Positions 48,101 to 60,555 of a DNA stretch of 64,000 nucleotides are shown here, one piece after another. The stretch's first letter is position 1, and each line of letters opens with the position of its first letter. A model generated the notes under the pieces. It ran no database searches, was not told the origin of the DNA, and saw nothing but the letters and a program-made list of their open reading frames with translations. The DNA comes from Nissolia schottii (Eukaryota; Streptophyta; Magnoliopsida; Fabales; Fabaceae): positions 181,093 to 245,092 of the forward strand of contig QANU01066072.1 in the NCBI GenBank assembly GCA_003254905.1. The letters are read 5' to 3'. The position numbers and the translations under genes are program-made.

Positions 48101-51100
48101 AAAAAAATAAAAATCCCCTGTATCCCTTGATTAATTGCAAATTACTAATTTCTACAAATATAAGGGCTTAAGTGGCTACGAAGTTTCTCAAAAATGACCT
48201 GTTTCCTAAGACAATATCTGTTATCTGTATGCTTACTCACCAGTACTCTTCTAATTATGTTTTTTTTTTTTTTTATGAACTCTTCTGATTATGTATGTGA
48301 CCATAAGACCTACAAGTACATTCTTAAAATCTCCTTCCCATATATATAGCTCATTCATGAGCTGTGAAAACAGAGAAACAGGATACTTTCACGTTCATAG
48401 CTATGTTCAACTTACCCTTTCCTTTTCTTTACAACTTATCCTTTTGTTGTATCTCAAGGGTGGATGGCCGTCTTAACTGCAATTAGGCTGTTTCTCAAAA
48501 TTGGATGAGACTACTAACTAACTACTTGGCAGATGATATCTTGAATGATGTGTTGTGTGTTACCATGATATTTCTGACAAGCATTGTAAAGAATGTCATC
48601 ATCTATATGAGAGATTTGATTTGATGATTGCTAAATATGAGCATTTGCAAGAACAAGAGCATTTTCCAAATCCTGCCAGGCCAAGTATACGCAGATGGTT
48701 TTCATCTGTTTCTTCAACCACTATATGAAGCGAAGGATCCTAGAACTTTACTTTCTACAAATATTTCTACTACAGTTGACAGATTGGATCGACATTTAAA
48801 TTTCTTTGAGAAGTTGCTGGTTTAAATGGTGACCATGCTTTAAATTTCAGTTGAAACATGTTTCTGAAGCATGTTACTAATAATACTCTGTCATTTTTCA
48901 GGGTGGTGTCCAAAGAGTTCACTTGTTAGATGGCACTATTGGTGGAGTTTTGTTGTTGGAATTATTTAAAAGAGATGGGATGGGAACAATGGTGGCTAGG
49001 TAAGCAATTTTCGCAGTCTCTCTCTGGAAAAAGTTTGCTATAATTGTGAATTATTTCGTGCAAGGTTTGTGACTATTTGGTAAAAGAAATTAGCGGGTAG
49101 GTTTTGGTGCTTTGAAATAAATTGTATCCTTGAATTTTCCACCCTTTTAACCATCTCGTTTAGTTGGCATCCCTTTGCATTTCCTACTGGTGTCTTTCGT
49201 CATTATAATATGGTGAGTTATGATTATGTGGAAATTGGTTGAGATTCCTATTGTGTAAGGCTGTAAAAATGTGGGCTGGATATTGAGGGATTCGTTAAAT
49301 AACTGTCCATATTTAGCATGAAAAGCAAATGCTTGTTACACATAACACCAGTGCAGTTTGTTATATTTCCAAGAATGCCATACCAATATGAGCACGTCAC
49401 AAGAGTATTTTCTTGTCATTTTTGTCAAAACTCAATTCAATGAATACCAAAATCTAAGATATTCATGGTGTTTCCTACACTACTAGCAACATACTAGCTG
49501 CAGCAGCTAGCAGATTGTTCATGATATTATACTTGGTTAAGCTTTTTCTATGAATAATAACCTTTCCTTTTCTTAGCAAGTCTTGCCACTCAAGGCCTCT
49601 CTTTTATTGGTTTCAATCTTATTTTCTTATCTTTCAATTCAATTAAATTTTGCAGTGACCTTTATGAAGGAACTCGGATGGCACAGGTTACAGATATTTC
49701 TGGAATAAAACAAATTATCGAGCCTTTGGAGGCATCGGGCATATTGGTTAAGCGGACTGATGAAGAGGTTTGCTTAGCTTTACCTTCTTCATATGTTTAT
49801 TGTTTAGTGGAGACCATAGCTTGCATGGCCAATACTGATAATATTATCTATATGTATCTCACATTTTTGTCATACTCTGTTTATAGCTGCTAAAATCGCT
49901 GGACTCCTTTGTCGTTGTGGAAAGAGAAGGTCAAATAATTGCTTGTGGTGCACTTTTTCCTTTCTTTGAGGAGAAGTGTGGAGAGGTTGCGGCTATTGCT
50001 GTATCTCCTGATTGTCGTGGTCAAGGACAAGGAGATAAATTGCTCGGTAATGACTAATAAAAAGACCATATTAAATGACAACCTAAATAATGACCAAGAC
50101 AATTAGACCATATTCATTATTATTTCACATAAGTCGTTTGACCTACACACACCATAATGATTAAGTTATTAATAGTAATAGCTATATGTAATGAACTCCT
50201 ATAGAAACAATATTCTCAATTGACTATTAGAAAGATTGTAGGTGTTTGTGTGTCAAGAAGATATGATATAGACTTCAGCTTTCAATGCTATTCAGCTGCT
50301 GTTTGATTCTGATCTTTGGATACTGTTGCACTATATCCTAATCGCCACACGTTTTCACTGTATGTATTTGATTATATGATGAAATACATGAAGATTATAT
50401 GGAGAAGAAAGCATCATCTCTTGGATTGAATAAGCTTTTCCTGCTTACAACTCGGACGGCAGATTGGTAAGTAACTTCCCTAATGCATGTCATGTAAGCC
50501 TTGTCTGCAACCTGTCATTTTTCACTTCCAGTGGCTTGTAACTGCATAATCAATGTCTTCTTGCATACTGCACAAGGTTTGTTATCCCATATTGGTAATT
50601 TAATGTTGGAAGTTGTCAGTTAAGCGCTCTTGCTTAGCTTTATCTCGAGACGATAATGTTAAAAAATTTAGGTGAGAGCAACTTTTATTAGCAAAAAAAT
50701 TTAAAAGCAAAAAACAAATAATAAAAGGCTTGAGCATTTAATACTTTGACCGCTCAAGGATATCATATAAAGCACATCCCTTTAATGTTTAGCATGTCCT
50801 CATATTTTTGTTTCCCTTTAAATGTTTAAATGTATAATAGCAAAAGTCTTGAGCATTGACAAGAATGTACATGAGTGCAGTGGTTTGTTTACTAGTTGAA
50901 ACGTGCATGCAAATGGAGTTCCTAAATTAGTTACGTGTGAATTGTGATGTGTACGTCTTACGGCCCAACATTTACGTGTATGCTCTACTATCTTCATGTT
51001 CTTGCAGGTTTGTTAGGCGTGGATTTTCAGAGTGTTCAATTGATTCTATTCCTGAAAAGCGAAGGAAAATGATCAATCTATCTCGCAATTCAAAGTATTA

Positions 51101-51164
51101 TATGAAGAAGCTTCTACCAAATAGAAGCGGAATTACCGTTGGCGGGAAATTTGCTTCAAATTAG
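45191..51164 (+). CDS. NAGS1: N-acetylglutamate synthase, chloroplastic (amino-acid acetyltransferase)
   Basis: Makes N-acetylglutamate from glutamate and acetyl-CoA, the first step of plastid arginine (ornithine) synthesis. Ten exons: 45191-45586, 45756-45843, 46272-46480, 46599-46750, 47501-47924, 48902-48999, 49656-49767, 49887-50046, 50394-50466 and 51008-51164. Phases agree and give 622 residues. The first ~90 residues are Ser/Pro-rich without acidic runs, as expected for a transit peptide. The amino-acid-kinase domain follows ([47 protein letters not shown], then [20 protein letters not shown] and RVHLLDG). A GNAT domain ends the protein ([37 protein letters not shown] with the acetyl-CoA loop near 536-543, then TTRTADWFVRRGF). 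Intron 1 starts with GC (AAG|GCACGT). The exon 9 acceptor has a poor pyrimidine tract but is in phase. It ends convergently with NDUFS4, 0.9 kb away. Confidence 0.95.
45731..45752. repeat. (TG)n(CG)n run at the end of NAGS intron 1
   Basis: Alternating purine-pyrimidine tract immediately before the acceptor TGCAG of exon 2. Such tracts can form Z-DNA and are length-variable; any effect on splicing is speculation. Confidence 0.8.
47157..47252. repeat. 49-bp tandem duplication in NAGS intron 4
   Basis: GTGTTTTTAGTGATAATAAT ... TTTCAATCAGAGTTCCACCTGTG is immediately repeated with one or two changes. It is recent and intronic. Confidence 0.9.
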
Positions 51165-52098
51165 TTATTTTCTTTTTGTTCTCCCCCGTCCATTAAAGAA
51201 GGGGCACGAGATGCAAGATGTTAGGCACGTCCCAATTGCATGGTAGCTGTAAAATCAGCATCTCTGACAGGCCTTGTACGTGTATCACTAAACTTTTCGT
51301 CGTTATTTATTGTTAGTATTTAATATCCGGATTTTGAGCTTTATATCCCTTTGCCCACAATTCAATTAAAAACAATCAGTATTACTATTAGCTTGCTGGT
51401 TTGGTAGATGATTTTCACTCAAAGATTTGATAGATTGTTCTACATTTTCTGTTTCTCGAGATAAAGATGAATAAATCAACAAATACTCGGTCCTGTAGTT
51501 GACCACTAGATCAATAAATGGACTGGCAAATATGGCTGGAATAATGCAATTGGACTGGCAAGCTCAATCTGAATGATATATCATCACGGGTATATAGAGA
51601 CGTTCAATAGTATTTTCTCTTCTACACACATCACGACGAGTATTTGTTAACTTCGAAGTAATGAGGCATTGACTTTGGATCTTAGCTATGGTTAATGGCA
51701 TCTCAATTCTCAAGTCACTTTTCCACAGTGATAACCGATAGGACAACAACGAGGTTCACGGGATCGCGAATGGCCATCAGCTTCAGATAGTTGATATTTT
51801 CGGTGTGAAATAAGATAATCCAAACATGCCAAGTCATTTATACCAGTTACCACAGCCAGTTGTTCATTACAAGGTCTATGCAAGATATAACTCAATCAAT
51901 CATGCATAGATGCAGGAGAACAGTAAATCTAAATCTTAGAGATACGCTAAGGTAATGGTATCAGTCTCCTTTATTTTTTTAAGGAATTCACGTTAAAAAT
52001 GTCTTTCCAAGACGATATGCAAAAGAGAAAACAGCTTGACTTCAGAACTTCTGAGTAGAACCCATGAACATAACTACGCAGCAACAAATAACTGTTCA
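51165..52098. other. Convergent 3' region between NAGS and NDUFS4
   Basis: The 3' UTRs of two genes that point at each other. Short frames on the minus strand (51564-51895) show no recognisable domain. Confidence 0.5.
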
Positions 52099-54518
52099 TC
52101 AGCTTTGGGTAGGGTCATCAGCTTTAGGTAGGCCCTTCCACTTAAAATTGTCCGCATATGCTTTAACCTGCAAGCACAGTGACCGTTAACAGGCTGTTTT
52201 AGGCACTGCGCATGCATTATCCAACAAATTTGACCACACAGTAAATAAAAGGCCTCCCGTCTAAGAAAAGCAGCGCTTTTTTCCACAATTTGTGTTGCTA
52301 CAGATGTCTTTGTAAGTTTGATCAACTTGTTTCCCTTGGGAGATGTCTTATTCTTTGTAATTCTCAACAAATTATGTGTTCCTTTCTAAGTAAAGAAAAC
52401 GGCATTGATTATACTAAAGAGCTATTGCACTTAAACGGGTTATTTTAAAGTTCCACAAATCAAGCCAGCACATTAGCTTACTTACTAATGTTCATTAGTG
52501 AAAGACATCTAGGAAGAAGTGATATCCAAGATCTTAAAGGAGGCTAGTTGATGATGAGTGCATGGTAAAATTAACAGGAACCAGAGGTCGCGAAGCATTA
52601 GTAAAGCAGTGGAAGAAACAGAATGAGAATTGGTAAAACAATAAAAACAAATGGTTAAAAAAGCTCAAACCTTCAACAATGGCGTGTGCCGCTTCTTGAC
52701 CTGCATCAGGTTCATAGCTTTAGTTAATTATCTTCTATTTGTTTTTATGGTAAAAAAAGATAAGGGATTTAAACTAAACTCATGGAATAACCATACATAA
52801 AATAAGAATCAAGAGGATTTTTCTGATTATTAACCCAAAGCTTGAAACAACCATATGACAAACGATCCTATATTAATGGTAAATGTATGCTCATCCTTAT
52901 ATTACCCCTGATTTACGATCATCTGAAAAATAAGAGGTAACAATGCATATAAAAGAATATTTAATGCACCAGATGATAATATCTTAATAATCACATGTAT
53001 AACAAGCAACATCCTGAAGCCAAAACTTAGAGAAGTCAAAGACACAAAAATCTTATGTGACTCAATACTCGAATTGTAAGACATACCACATACTCCCAGC
53101 CATGTCTCTCAGCAAATTCCTTTGCTGCTTCTTCACTATCAAAACTCAAGGCAGAATCACCGACATGGGCATATGGGTCTCCAGTTGATGTCCAGCCCAT
53201 CAGTGGATTTTCCCACCTGTAAACACATCAGTGAGTCAATGACAATAACCAGTTTTTGAGTCATCATTCATGACTACAAATGATTACAAAATGACCATCG
53301 ATTATTCAACGGATAAGATCAGTGAAAAAGTTTACATTCAGCATAATATAGTGAAATTGGTAGTAATTCTTCAAACATCGAATTAATCAATACAGAGATG
53401 CCCAAAAGCACCAGAGAAATGGAATAAGCTTCATATTAACACCTCTCTTGATTGCCATGGGATAGTAAATGCCAATGACAGCATCAGTTTAAATCAGAAA
53501 TTTAGGAGAACATTTGAAGATCAGATATCCAGTGCAGATTCAAAAATCAAAATAGCCTGCTACCAAAACTAGTTATAGACTATCTCTTGAAAAGAAGTTA
53601 CTGAAGCAATATACAGAACCCAAATTCCATAACTCTGGTGGTAATGTTTTGAAAAATACTAAATAGTGAAAGAGCCATGAGATAAAAGGAACATACTTTT
53701 GGGTTGACAAAAAGTTGATCTTCCACCTCCCAACCTTCCCAGATCCTTGTTGAGTAGCGGTTCTAGCAGGAGAGAAAATTACAACCTGCATCACATTGCA
53801 AGTACAAGTCAAATGACTAATCGAGTTTCAAAGTAGCTGGCAAGAAACAGAGAACGGAAGGGGAGATCTAGCGATGTGGCATTATTTGTACACTTTCAAG
53901 ACAGTATATTGACATTTTCCCCCATTAATATGGGTACAATCAAGTTGAGCTAAGCTAACACCAGTATGGTAATCTTGTTCAAGTAAAACATGCGGCTTCT
54001 TTGAAGCTAAAATTCGTGTTCAAGCTTGGATCACTTAATAAACAGGCCCCAAAATGGTTCAAAGGCAACATGAAGTTCAGTTCAATACGACAATCCAATG
54101 TCAGCTGAAATAATGCATCTACGAACCTAAACCAGGCACGCGCGTATTAGTCACATCAATTACAATTTATAAATCTAATCACAAGAAGAGCTATGAACCC
54201 TAGGTTAAATTAGCATAGCATAAAATGGAATAAAAAAAGGTATTAATTCCGCAATACCTAAACTTCTGATTAAGCCTGGCACATGACTTATTGGCATCAT
54301 TTGAAGAGAGTGATGATATATCGTTGAAAGCAAATTAGGAGAAGAATAAATACCCTACGACGAAGGTGCTCCTGGGGAATTCCAGCTACCATTCCGATCT
54401 CGCCAGGTTTGGCCTTCTCAACCAATGCATCCGAAGAGAATGCGCGCCATGCAGGCGTCAAAGCGGTGCGGAGGCCGCGGCCATGGCTCGCCGCACGTTG
54501 CACACTGTTCGCCATCAT
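52099..54518 (-). CDS. NDUFS4: NADH dehydrogenase iron-sulfur protein 4, mitochondrial complex I 18-kDa subunit
   Basis: Accessory subunit of respiratory complex I at the base of the matrix arm. The Arabidopsis orthologue is FRO1 (frostbite1), needed for cold-response signalling and complex I function. Five minus-strand exons: 54518-54354, 53785-53697, 53216-53087, 52700-52671 and 52167-52099, in phase to 160 residues. The start [20 protein letters not shown] gives a typical Arg-rich presequence. An in-frame ATG at 54581 would add an acidic 21-residue extension and is less likely. Family landmarks: [71 protein letters not shown] and YADNFKWKG. Exon 4 is only 30 bp ([10 protein letters not shown]). 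NDUFS4 carries no cluster itself despite its name. A Mutator-like element starts 234 bp upstream of the ATG. Confidence 0.95.
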
Positions 54519-54751
54519 CGATCGATGCTCTCTGCTCGCCCCAATTCGATTCTCTTCTCTCGCAAAATTGAAAATGGCCAAATTCTCTCTCGGGTGTTTC
54601 GATTTACCGTTTCCAGTGAATTTACGAATACGCCCCCCCCCCCTCTCTCTCTCTCTTCTACCTTTCCATGTTAGAAGAATGGCCCCTTCAAATTTTGGTT
54701 AAGGGTTTGGAGGAACGGAAACTTCTGGAAGGGGTTGATAAATAAAATAAA

Positions 54752-55916
54752 GGGTTAATTATGTTTCTAGTTTTCGTAAAATTTGAAAGTTTGGTTTTAG
54801 TCCTTGCATAAAAATTTTAGTTCCTGGGGTGGGGTTTTAGTCCCTGGGGTGGGGTGAGAGTTGACTGTGTTGACGTGGCGCGTATGCCACGTGGCATAAC
54901 CCTCCCAAAACCCAACCCATGACCCATGACCCGACCCGACCCGACCCGACCCGTTTTTAATTAAAATAAAATAAAAAATAAAAAAAATCAACCCAGCCCC
55001 AGCCCCCATCTCCTCCTCTCACCTCTCTCCAGCCCCCCACCCCACCCCTCTTCCTTCTGCCTTTCTCCTTCGATTCCTTTGCGTCAAGCATTTCCATGGC
55101 CCGTGCTAAGACAACTCCAAATCCTCCTCCCTCTCACGCTGTTGCTTCACGGCCTTCACGGACCTCTCCCTATAACAAAAGCTCTGTTCCGTCGCCCTCC
55201 ACTGCAGCCTCGTCTTCCGAGGCCACGTAGGTCAGTGCCTCGAGAAGTGGTTTCGGCCACATGCGTTCCTTCTCCGTGCCTCGCATAGCCTCCGTGGGGT
55301 GTGTTGACTCGTTGCCTTCGCCTCGTTCTAGCAACACGAGAGCGTTCGCGGGTTCCTGGGCGAAGGGGGCCCCTTTCCCTATGAGGGATTTTTCACCACC
55401 ACCCCCTTCGGTGACTTGATTAATTTTGGGGCTTCGTTGGGTGTTTCTTTCCTTGCCAATCGCAGCGTCACGAGGTATTCCCCCACCCTCAAGCCAAGTC
55501 ACTACGTGGGCCATTCATTGCTCTGGTCTCGTCTCCTGCGCCAGGGAGAATGGAAACTAGGAATGTCAGGTGCGACCCTTCTAAGGTGGGGTGGGCGGCG
55601 AGGAGGGTGGGGGGGCTAGAGAGAGGTGAGAGGAGGAGATGGGGGTTGGGAACTGGGGCTGGGGCTGGGTTGATTTTTTTAAATTTTTTTTTAGTTTTAA
55701 TTAAAAACGGGTCGGGTCGGGTCATGGGTCATGGGTTGGGTTTTGGGGGGGTTATGCCACGTGGCATCTGACGTGGCGCGTCGCGACATCACAGTCAACC
55801 CTCACCCACCTCAGAGACTAAAACCTAATTTTACAATTTTACAGGGACTAAAACTTTTACGCAGGGAGTAAAACCAAACTTTCAAATTTTACTGGGACTA
55901 AAAACATAATTAACCC
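54752..55916. mobile_element. Mutator-like element with 9-bp target duplication and GC-rich interior
   Basis: The termini are GGGTTAATTATG and its inverse CATAATTAACCC. TAAAATAAA flanks both ends exactly (54743-54751 and 55917-55925), the 9-bp duplication expected of Mutator-type elements. The TIRs are about 260-300 bp and include TGCCACGTGGCA (54885-54896 and 55755-55766) and a (CGACC)n run mirrored on the other side. The interior (about 55030-55600) is GC-rich, unlike its surroundings, with one 44-codon frame from ATG 55096 starting MARAKTTP and no transposase. The GC-rich cargo suggests captured sequence (Pack-MULE type), which is an inference. Confidence 0.9.
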
Positions 55917-55925
55917 TAAAATAAA

Positions 55926-56508
55926 TGCTAGAAAGGCTGAATTTTTCTAGTGTGCACGGACGGCCACGCCTCTATTGGACAAATTTTTTAAGGTCCCTAG
56001 CTTGGTGCCATTTGTAGGCCTGCCATTGCAATATTATCAAATTATGTGGCTTGGGATGGTAGGTAGCATGAAAATATGTTATCTATCATCTATCTTAATT
56101 AAATATTTAGGTTTTTTTCACTATTATTTTGGCAAAATTTATTTTTCTCAAACCTATTTTATTAAACCATTTTATTCTTAACTAACTTTTTATTCAAATT
56201 TCAATCTTTCTAGCAAATTATTTTTCAATTTAAAATTGTTTGACAACTAAAACAAATACCATTCAATTTTTTTTTTATAAAAAACTCTTTAAATTTTAAA
56301 TAATTTATTTAAAATTATTCTCAACTACTAAAACAAATTATTTATTACTAAAAAATGTAGATGTACGAGTGTTATATTAATAATTATAATATTTGAGTAG
56401 CATTATATTTCTTTACAAGTTATTCTAAAGATTTTTTGAACTATTAAATAAAATAAAAAAAATAGATATAATTAATGGCTATATTTTATTTAATAATCAA
56501 GATGTTTA

Positions 56509-56543
<35 letters not shown>

Positions 56544-57815
56544 CTACTCATAATATTTATTATATCACATTACTCAACACATGTCAATTATATATGAATT
56601 TTAATCATTTTAAAATTTCATTTTAGTGAGAAAAAGTGAAGAATATTGTATCATTAACTTAATAAAAATCAATACATAAAATCCACGTAATCTGTAAAGA
56701 TAAATTCTCACTTTTCTAATCTAATGAAATTTCTATCTTTATCACTCCACATAATCTATTAAATAATGGGAGCGTTCAGAGCATTTCGAGAAAATGAGGG
56801 GATCATTGAGCAATTTCAAAATATTGAGCTCCGAGTCTTTTATGAAAAACACAAATAATATAGAACGCATTTTCATTTTGTTATATCTCGTTCTTCTCCA
56901 GTTCCTCGCGAAATCTTAGGTGTCAATTCGATTCCTTTGCATGTGTAAATCTCGAGATTTTCCCCAAATCTCACCAGCGCCAGCTGATTCTCTGATGCGT
57001 AACACCTTTGCCCACCGGTTCTTCGTTCAATTTCGTCCCTTTTTCTCCCAATCAGAGTTGTAAATTTTATGCTATTTCCGTTCCCAGGTCAGTGAGCTTG
57101 ATTCTAGGTTTTCTTTTTGAATCGGTGATTAACTGATTATATTCTATTTTCTTATTCGAATTTGCTAATTGTGCATGTATTCATGTATGTATGAGCTAAA
57201 AAAACGTTTTCATTTCGTTGTCATTGTGTTTGTTTGATGCAAAATTCATCTGCATAATGAATCTGAAACTGAAAAAATAGCATCGTTTGGGTTTCAATTT
57301 TAGGTGATGCAATATTCCTCAGATAGCTACATACTGATTATGTGAGTTGTAATTGGTTGATTCTCGAACACCAAGGTTCAATTTTTTATATGTAGCTGCT
57401 GTTAACTCTTTGCGTGTGCATCTTGTAATTTTATGTTGTTTTCAAAGGCCTCACCTAATTGCATAGGCATTGCAACAAAATGCATCATTTTCTCTCCTGG
57501 TCTTCATGCTTCCCACAATGTTGTATCATACACTTCACCAGATAGGTAATATGGAGTTGAAGTATTGGTTGCTGGACCTTCTTGATTTGTTTTCTTGTCG
57601 AACATTGAATGCGTAGTAAGATGAGATTGAATTTAATTTTGGAATTAAGGTTGTTGTCCATCCAATGATCAGGATTGTTGGTTTATGATTATCAGATTTC
57701 TCTTGTTTGAGGATGGACTAGCAGAAGATGGTTGCGCTTGCATTCAATTTCAAATATTTCCTTTAGACTAAAAGCAAAAATTATACTATTGTAAAAAGGT
57801 TGTGGACTTCTTTAA
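55926..57815. other. AT-rich spacer and 5' leader of the TRB gene
   Basis: 56100-56750 is very AT-rich with an (AT)15 run. From about 56880 the sequence looks like a transcribed leader: a donor-like CCCAG|GTCAG near 57090 suggests a 5'-UTR intron before the ATG at 57816. No other gene is seen. Confidence 0.45.
56512..56541. repeat. (AT)15 microsatellite
   Basis: Uninterrupted AT dinucleotides in an AT-rich spacer. Confidence 0.95.
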
Positions 57816-60555
57816 ATGGGTGCTCCTAAGCAGAAATGGACTGCAGAAGAAGAAGCAGCGCTGAAAGCTGGAGTAGTCAAACATGGAGCTGGAAAATGGC
57901 GAACTATACTTACAGACCCAGAGTTCAGCTCCATTCTGCGTATGCGTTCAAATGTAGATCTCAAGGTATGCCTTTTCAAGGGCCCAGCAACTTCTGGGAT
58001 GTGTTCCAAAGGAAATTTTATTATTATGTCAGGTTTGAAATGTTACTTGTAGAGTGACCATAATAAATGTGTGTACTTTGAGTTAATAGCCAATTTGGGG
58101 TATAACATTACCATGGTGTGTTTTTAAATATGCTTTGAACTGCGAACAGGACAAATGGAGGAATATAAATGTGACGGCAATATGGGGATCCAGGCAGAAA
58201 GCAAAGCTTGCCCTCAAAAAGAACCTACCAACTCCCAAAATTGACAATAACCATGTCTCCTTAAGCACTGTAAATCAACATGATGAGGCTGCTGATACTA
58301 AGGCTCCAGCAGTTTCTGGCGGAGCATTACAGTCTCCTAATTCAAAAGAACAAATATCAAGGTTACAGACCTTCTTGTTAATGTTAAATATACCTGACAT
58401 TTACACTTCAGAGCAATTGGTGCTTGGTTGCTTTAATCTTGTTCCCGAATAGCATATGGACAAACATTGTATTACTGTACATATTATTTCCCTTGCAGGT
58501 AATCACTGCTAAGATTGCATAAAGCAATATGTTTTCATACCAATATTTTAAAAGAATAAATAAGTAAACCAAGTTGCTAGCAATTTCTGCTATTTTCCAT
58601 GTACCATGGGCTTGATATGCATGGCAATGATAAACTAAAAATATGATCCAGTTACCTATTCATCTGGGTTCTAATTGCAGTTGCACAAGTTGATAAATAG
58701 TTATTTTATTTGCTTGTCATGATGATATCCCATCAAGTTTGTGGTGATTTTGTTGAAATGTTGAAAATGCTGTAAATTCAAACGTGGTCTATGTCATGAC
58801 ACTATGGTATCGTCTAATCCATGTAGCCGACTCCACTTAGTAGGACAAAACTTAGTTATTGTTGTTGAAACTGCTGTAAATTATGTAGCAATATAATTTT
58901 CAATGATAATAGCAATATGCTTTCTAAAAGTGGCAGGTTGGATAATCTCATATTAGATTCAATTATCAAGTTAAAGGAGCCAAAAGGTTCTGACCGGGCT
59001 GCCATTGCTGCTTATATAGAGGTATTTGTACTTCGGTTATGGTTATCAAGAAACAACGATATCAGAATGTTAGTGCATGTAAACTTCAATGCTACAAAGA
59101 ATACTTAACTTCTGCTTTTGTAGACCTATTATTGTTCGCAGGTTATTATTGCATGAATTGGTTTACATCTAGAATTTGACAATAACTTATTCTCAGTTAT
59201 TTCTCTGAAATCAAATAATTTTCTGTAAAATATATTCATTTTGTATTGCTTGATATATAATCATTATGTGCATGTGGCAAACTATATATATACCAGCTTG
59301 TATTGTGATGATTTTACAGCATTAGAAATCAATTGAATTGTTTGTAAATGTTTCTCTATAGGCCCATACAATATTCAATATTATTTACCAGCTGTTTCTG
59401 CTGAGTACCAAAAATTCTTGACATCATTTTTTTCCCTTTCACTAAATCGTTTCTGTTTGCCAAGCCTTAACAGGTGCTCTCACCTGGAAAGTAACACTGT
59501 TAATTTTTTGGCCTCCTACAGTGAATGCAATATCTATGATTACAGTATTATGATTGGAATCATAATTTACTACCTATAGTTTGTCTTGTCAAATAACCTG
59601 ATTTAATGTTGCTGCATTCAATGGTGAATGCAGCCAATACTAGCAATTTAGTTTTCTTTATATGCTTGTCTTCACTATTTCAATCAAAAGTAATTCTGAA
59701 AATTTTCACCCATTAGGATCAATACTCATGTCCACCAAACCTCAGAAAGTTACTGTCAGCGAAACTGAAGCATATGGTGGCAAGTGGCAAATTAATGAAG
59801 GTAATCTTACTGTTACTTAATGCTGTAGCATGGTGCATTGAGCTAAGCTTCTTGGAACTAAGATGCCCAAGAAGAGCATTCTTGCCCTCAAACCTGTGTA
59901 ATGAAGCATTGTCAATCTGGATAGTTTTTAGATAGTGTATGACATATATACTTTGCTAATAACGTTTGTTGTTACTAAAATATTATTTGCACAGAAATTA
60001 ATTGGTTATCTGGTATGAACACAGATATGTTCTCTTGCGGCAGTTGAACTACGCATATTTGAGCATTTTCTTTAGTGTTAGTGAAAATTTATTTGAGTTC
60101 ATAAATTTTCCCATCTAATAACCAATGTTACTGTAAGATAAATATTGGGCATGTAATCAAATCAGTATTTGAAGTTTATCCTGAATATGATATGATCACA
60201 GATAAAGCATAAGTATAGGATTGCAACAAGTCCAACAATCTCTGAGAAGAGAAGATGCTCTCCCTTGTTACCACTAGAAGGAAAGCCAAAAGACTCCCCA
60301 AAATCAGAGAAGACTGATGTCAACATCCTTTCAAAATCCCAAATTGATGCAGAGCTATCAAAAATGAAGGGTGTGACAGCTCAAGAAGCGGCAGCAGCGG
60401 CTGCAAAAGCAGTTGCAGAAGCAGAAGCTGCCATTGCTGAGGCTGAGGCAGCAGCTAGGGAGGCAGAGGCTGCAGAAGCTGAGGCAGAGGCGGCACGAGT
60501 ATTTGCAAAAGCAGCAATGAAAGCACTAAAATGCAAAGCACTCCATATCTGGTAG
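57816..60555 (+). CDS. TRB1: Telomere repeat-binding factor (TRB / single-Myb-histone protein)
   Basis: A plant-specific chromatin protein that binds telomeric repeats and telobox promoters and recruits Polycomb and other histone-modifying complexes. Five exons: 57816-57965, 58150-58361, 58937-59021, 59717-59800 and 60202-60555, in phase to 294 residues. Visible domains: an N-terminal Myb repeat ([19 protein letters not shown] ... WRTIL, residues 1-60) with the telobox signature VDLKDKWRN across the first junction; a linker-histone H1/H5-like globular domain (about 121-190: [51 protein letters not shown] and KHKYRI); and a C-terminal Ala/Glu-rich coiled coil (about 230-285). Length and order match TRB1-3. 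Which TRB paralogue it is cannot be decided here. It ends convergently with ARL8, 2 kb away. Confidence 0.95.

Noticed and set aside
55079..55771. Several overlapping frames of 67-114 codons inside the Mutator-like element
   Set aside because: The DNA is GC-rich, so stops are rare on all frames. None matches a known family and they overlap on both strands.
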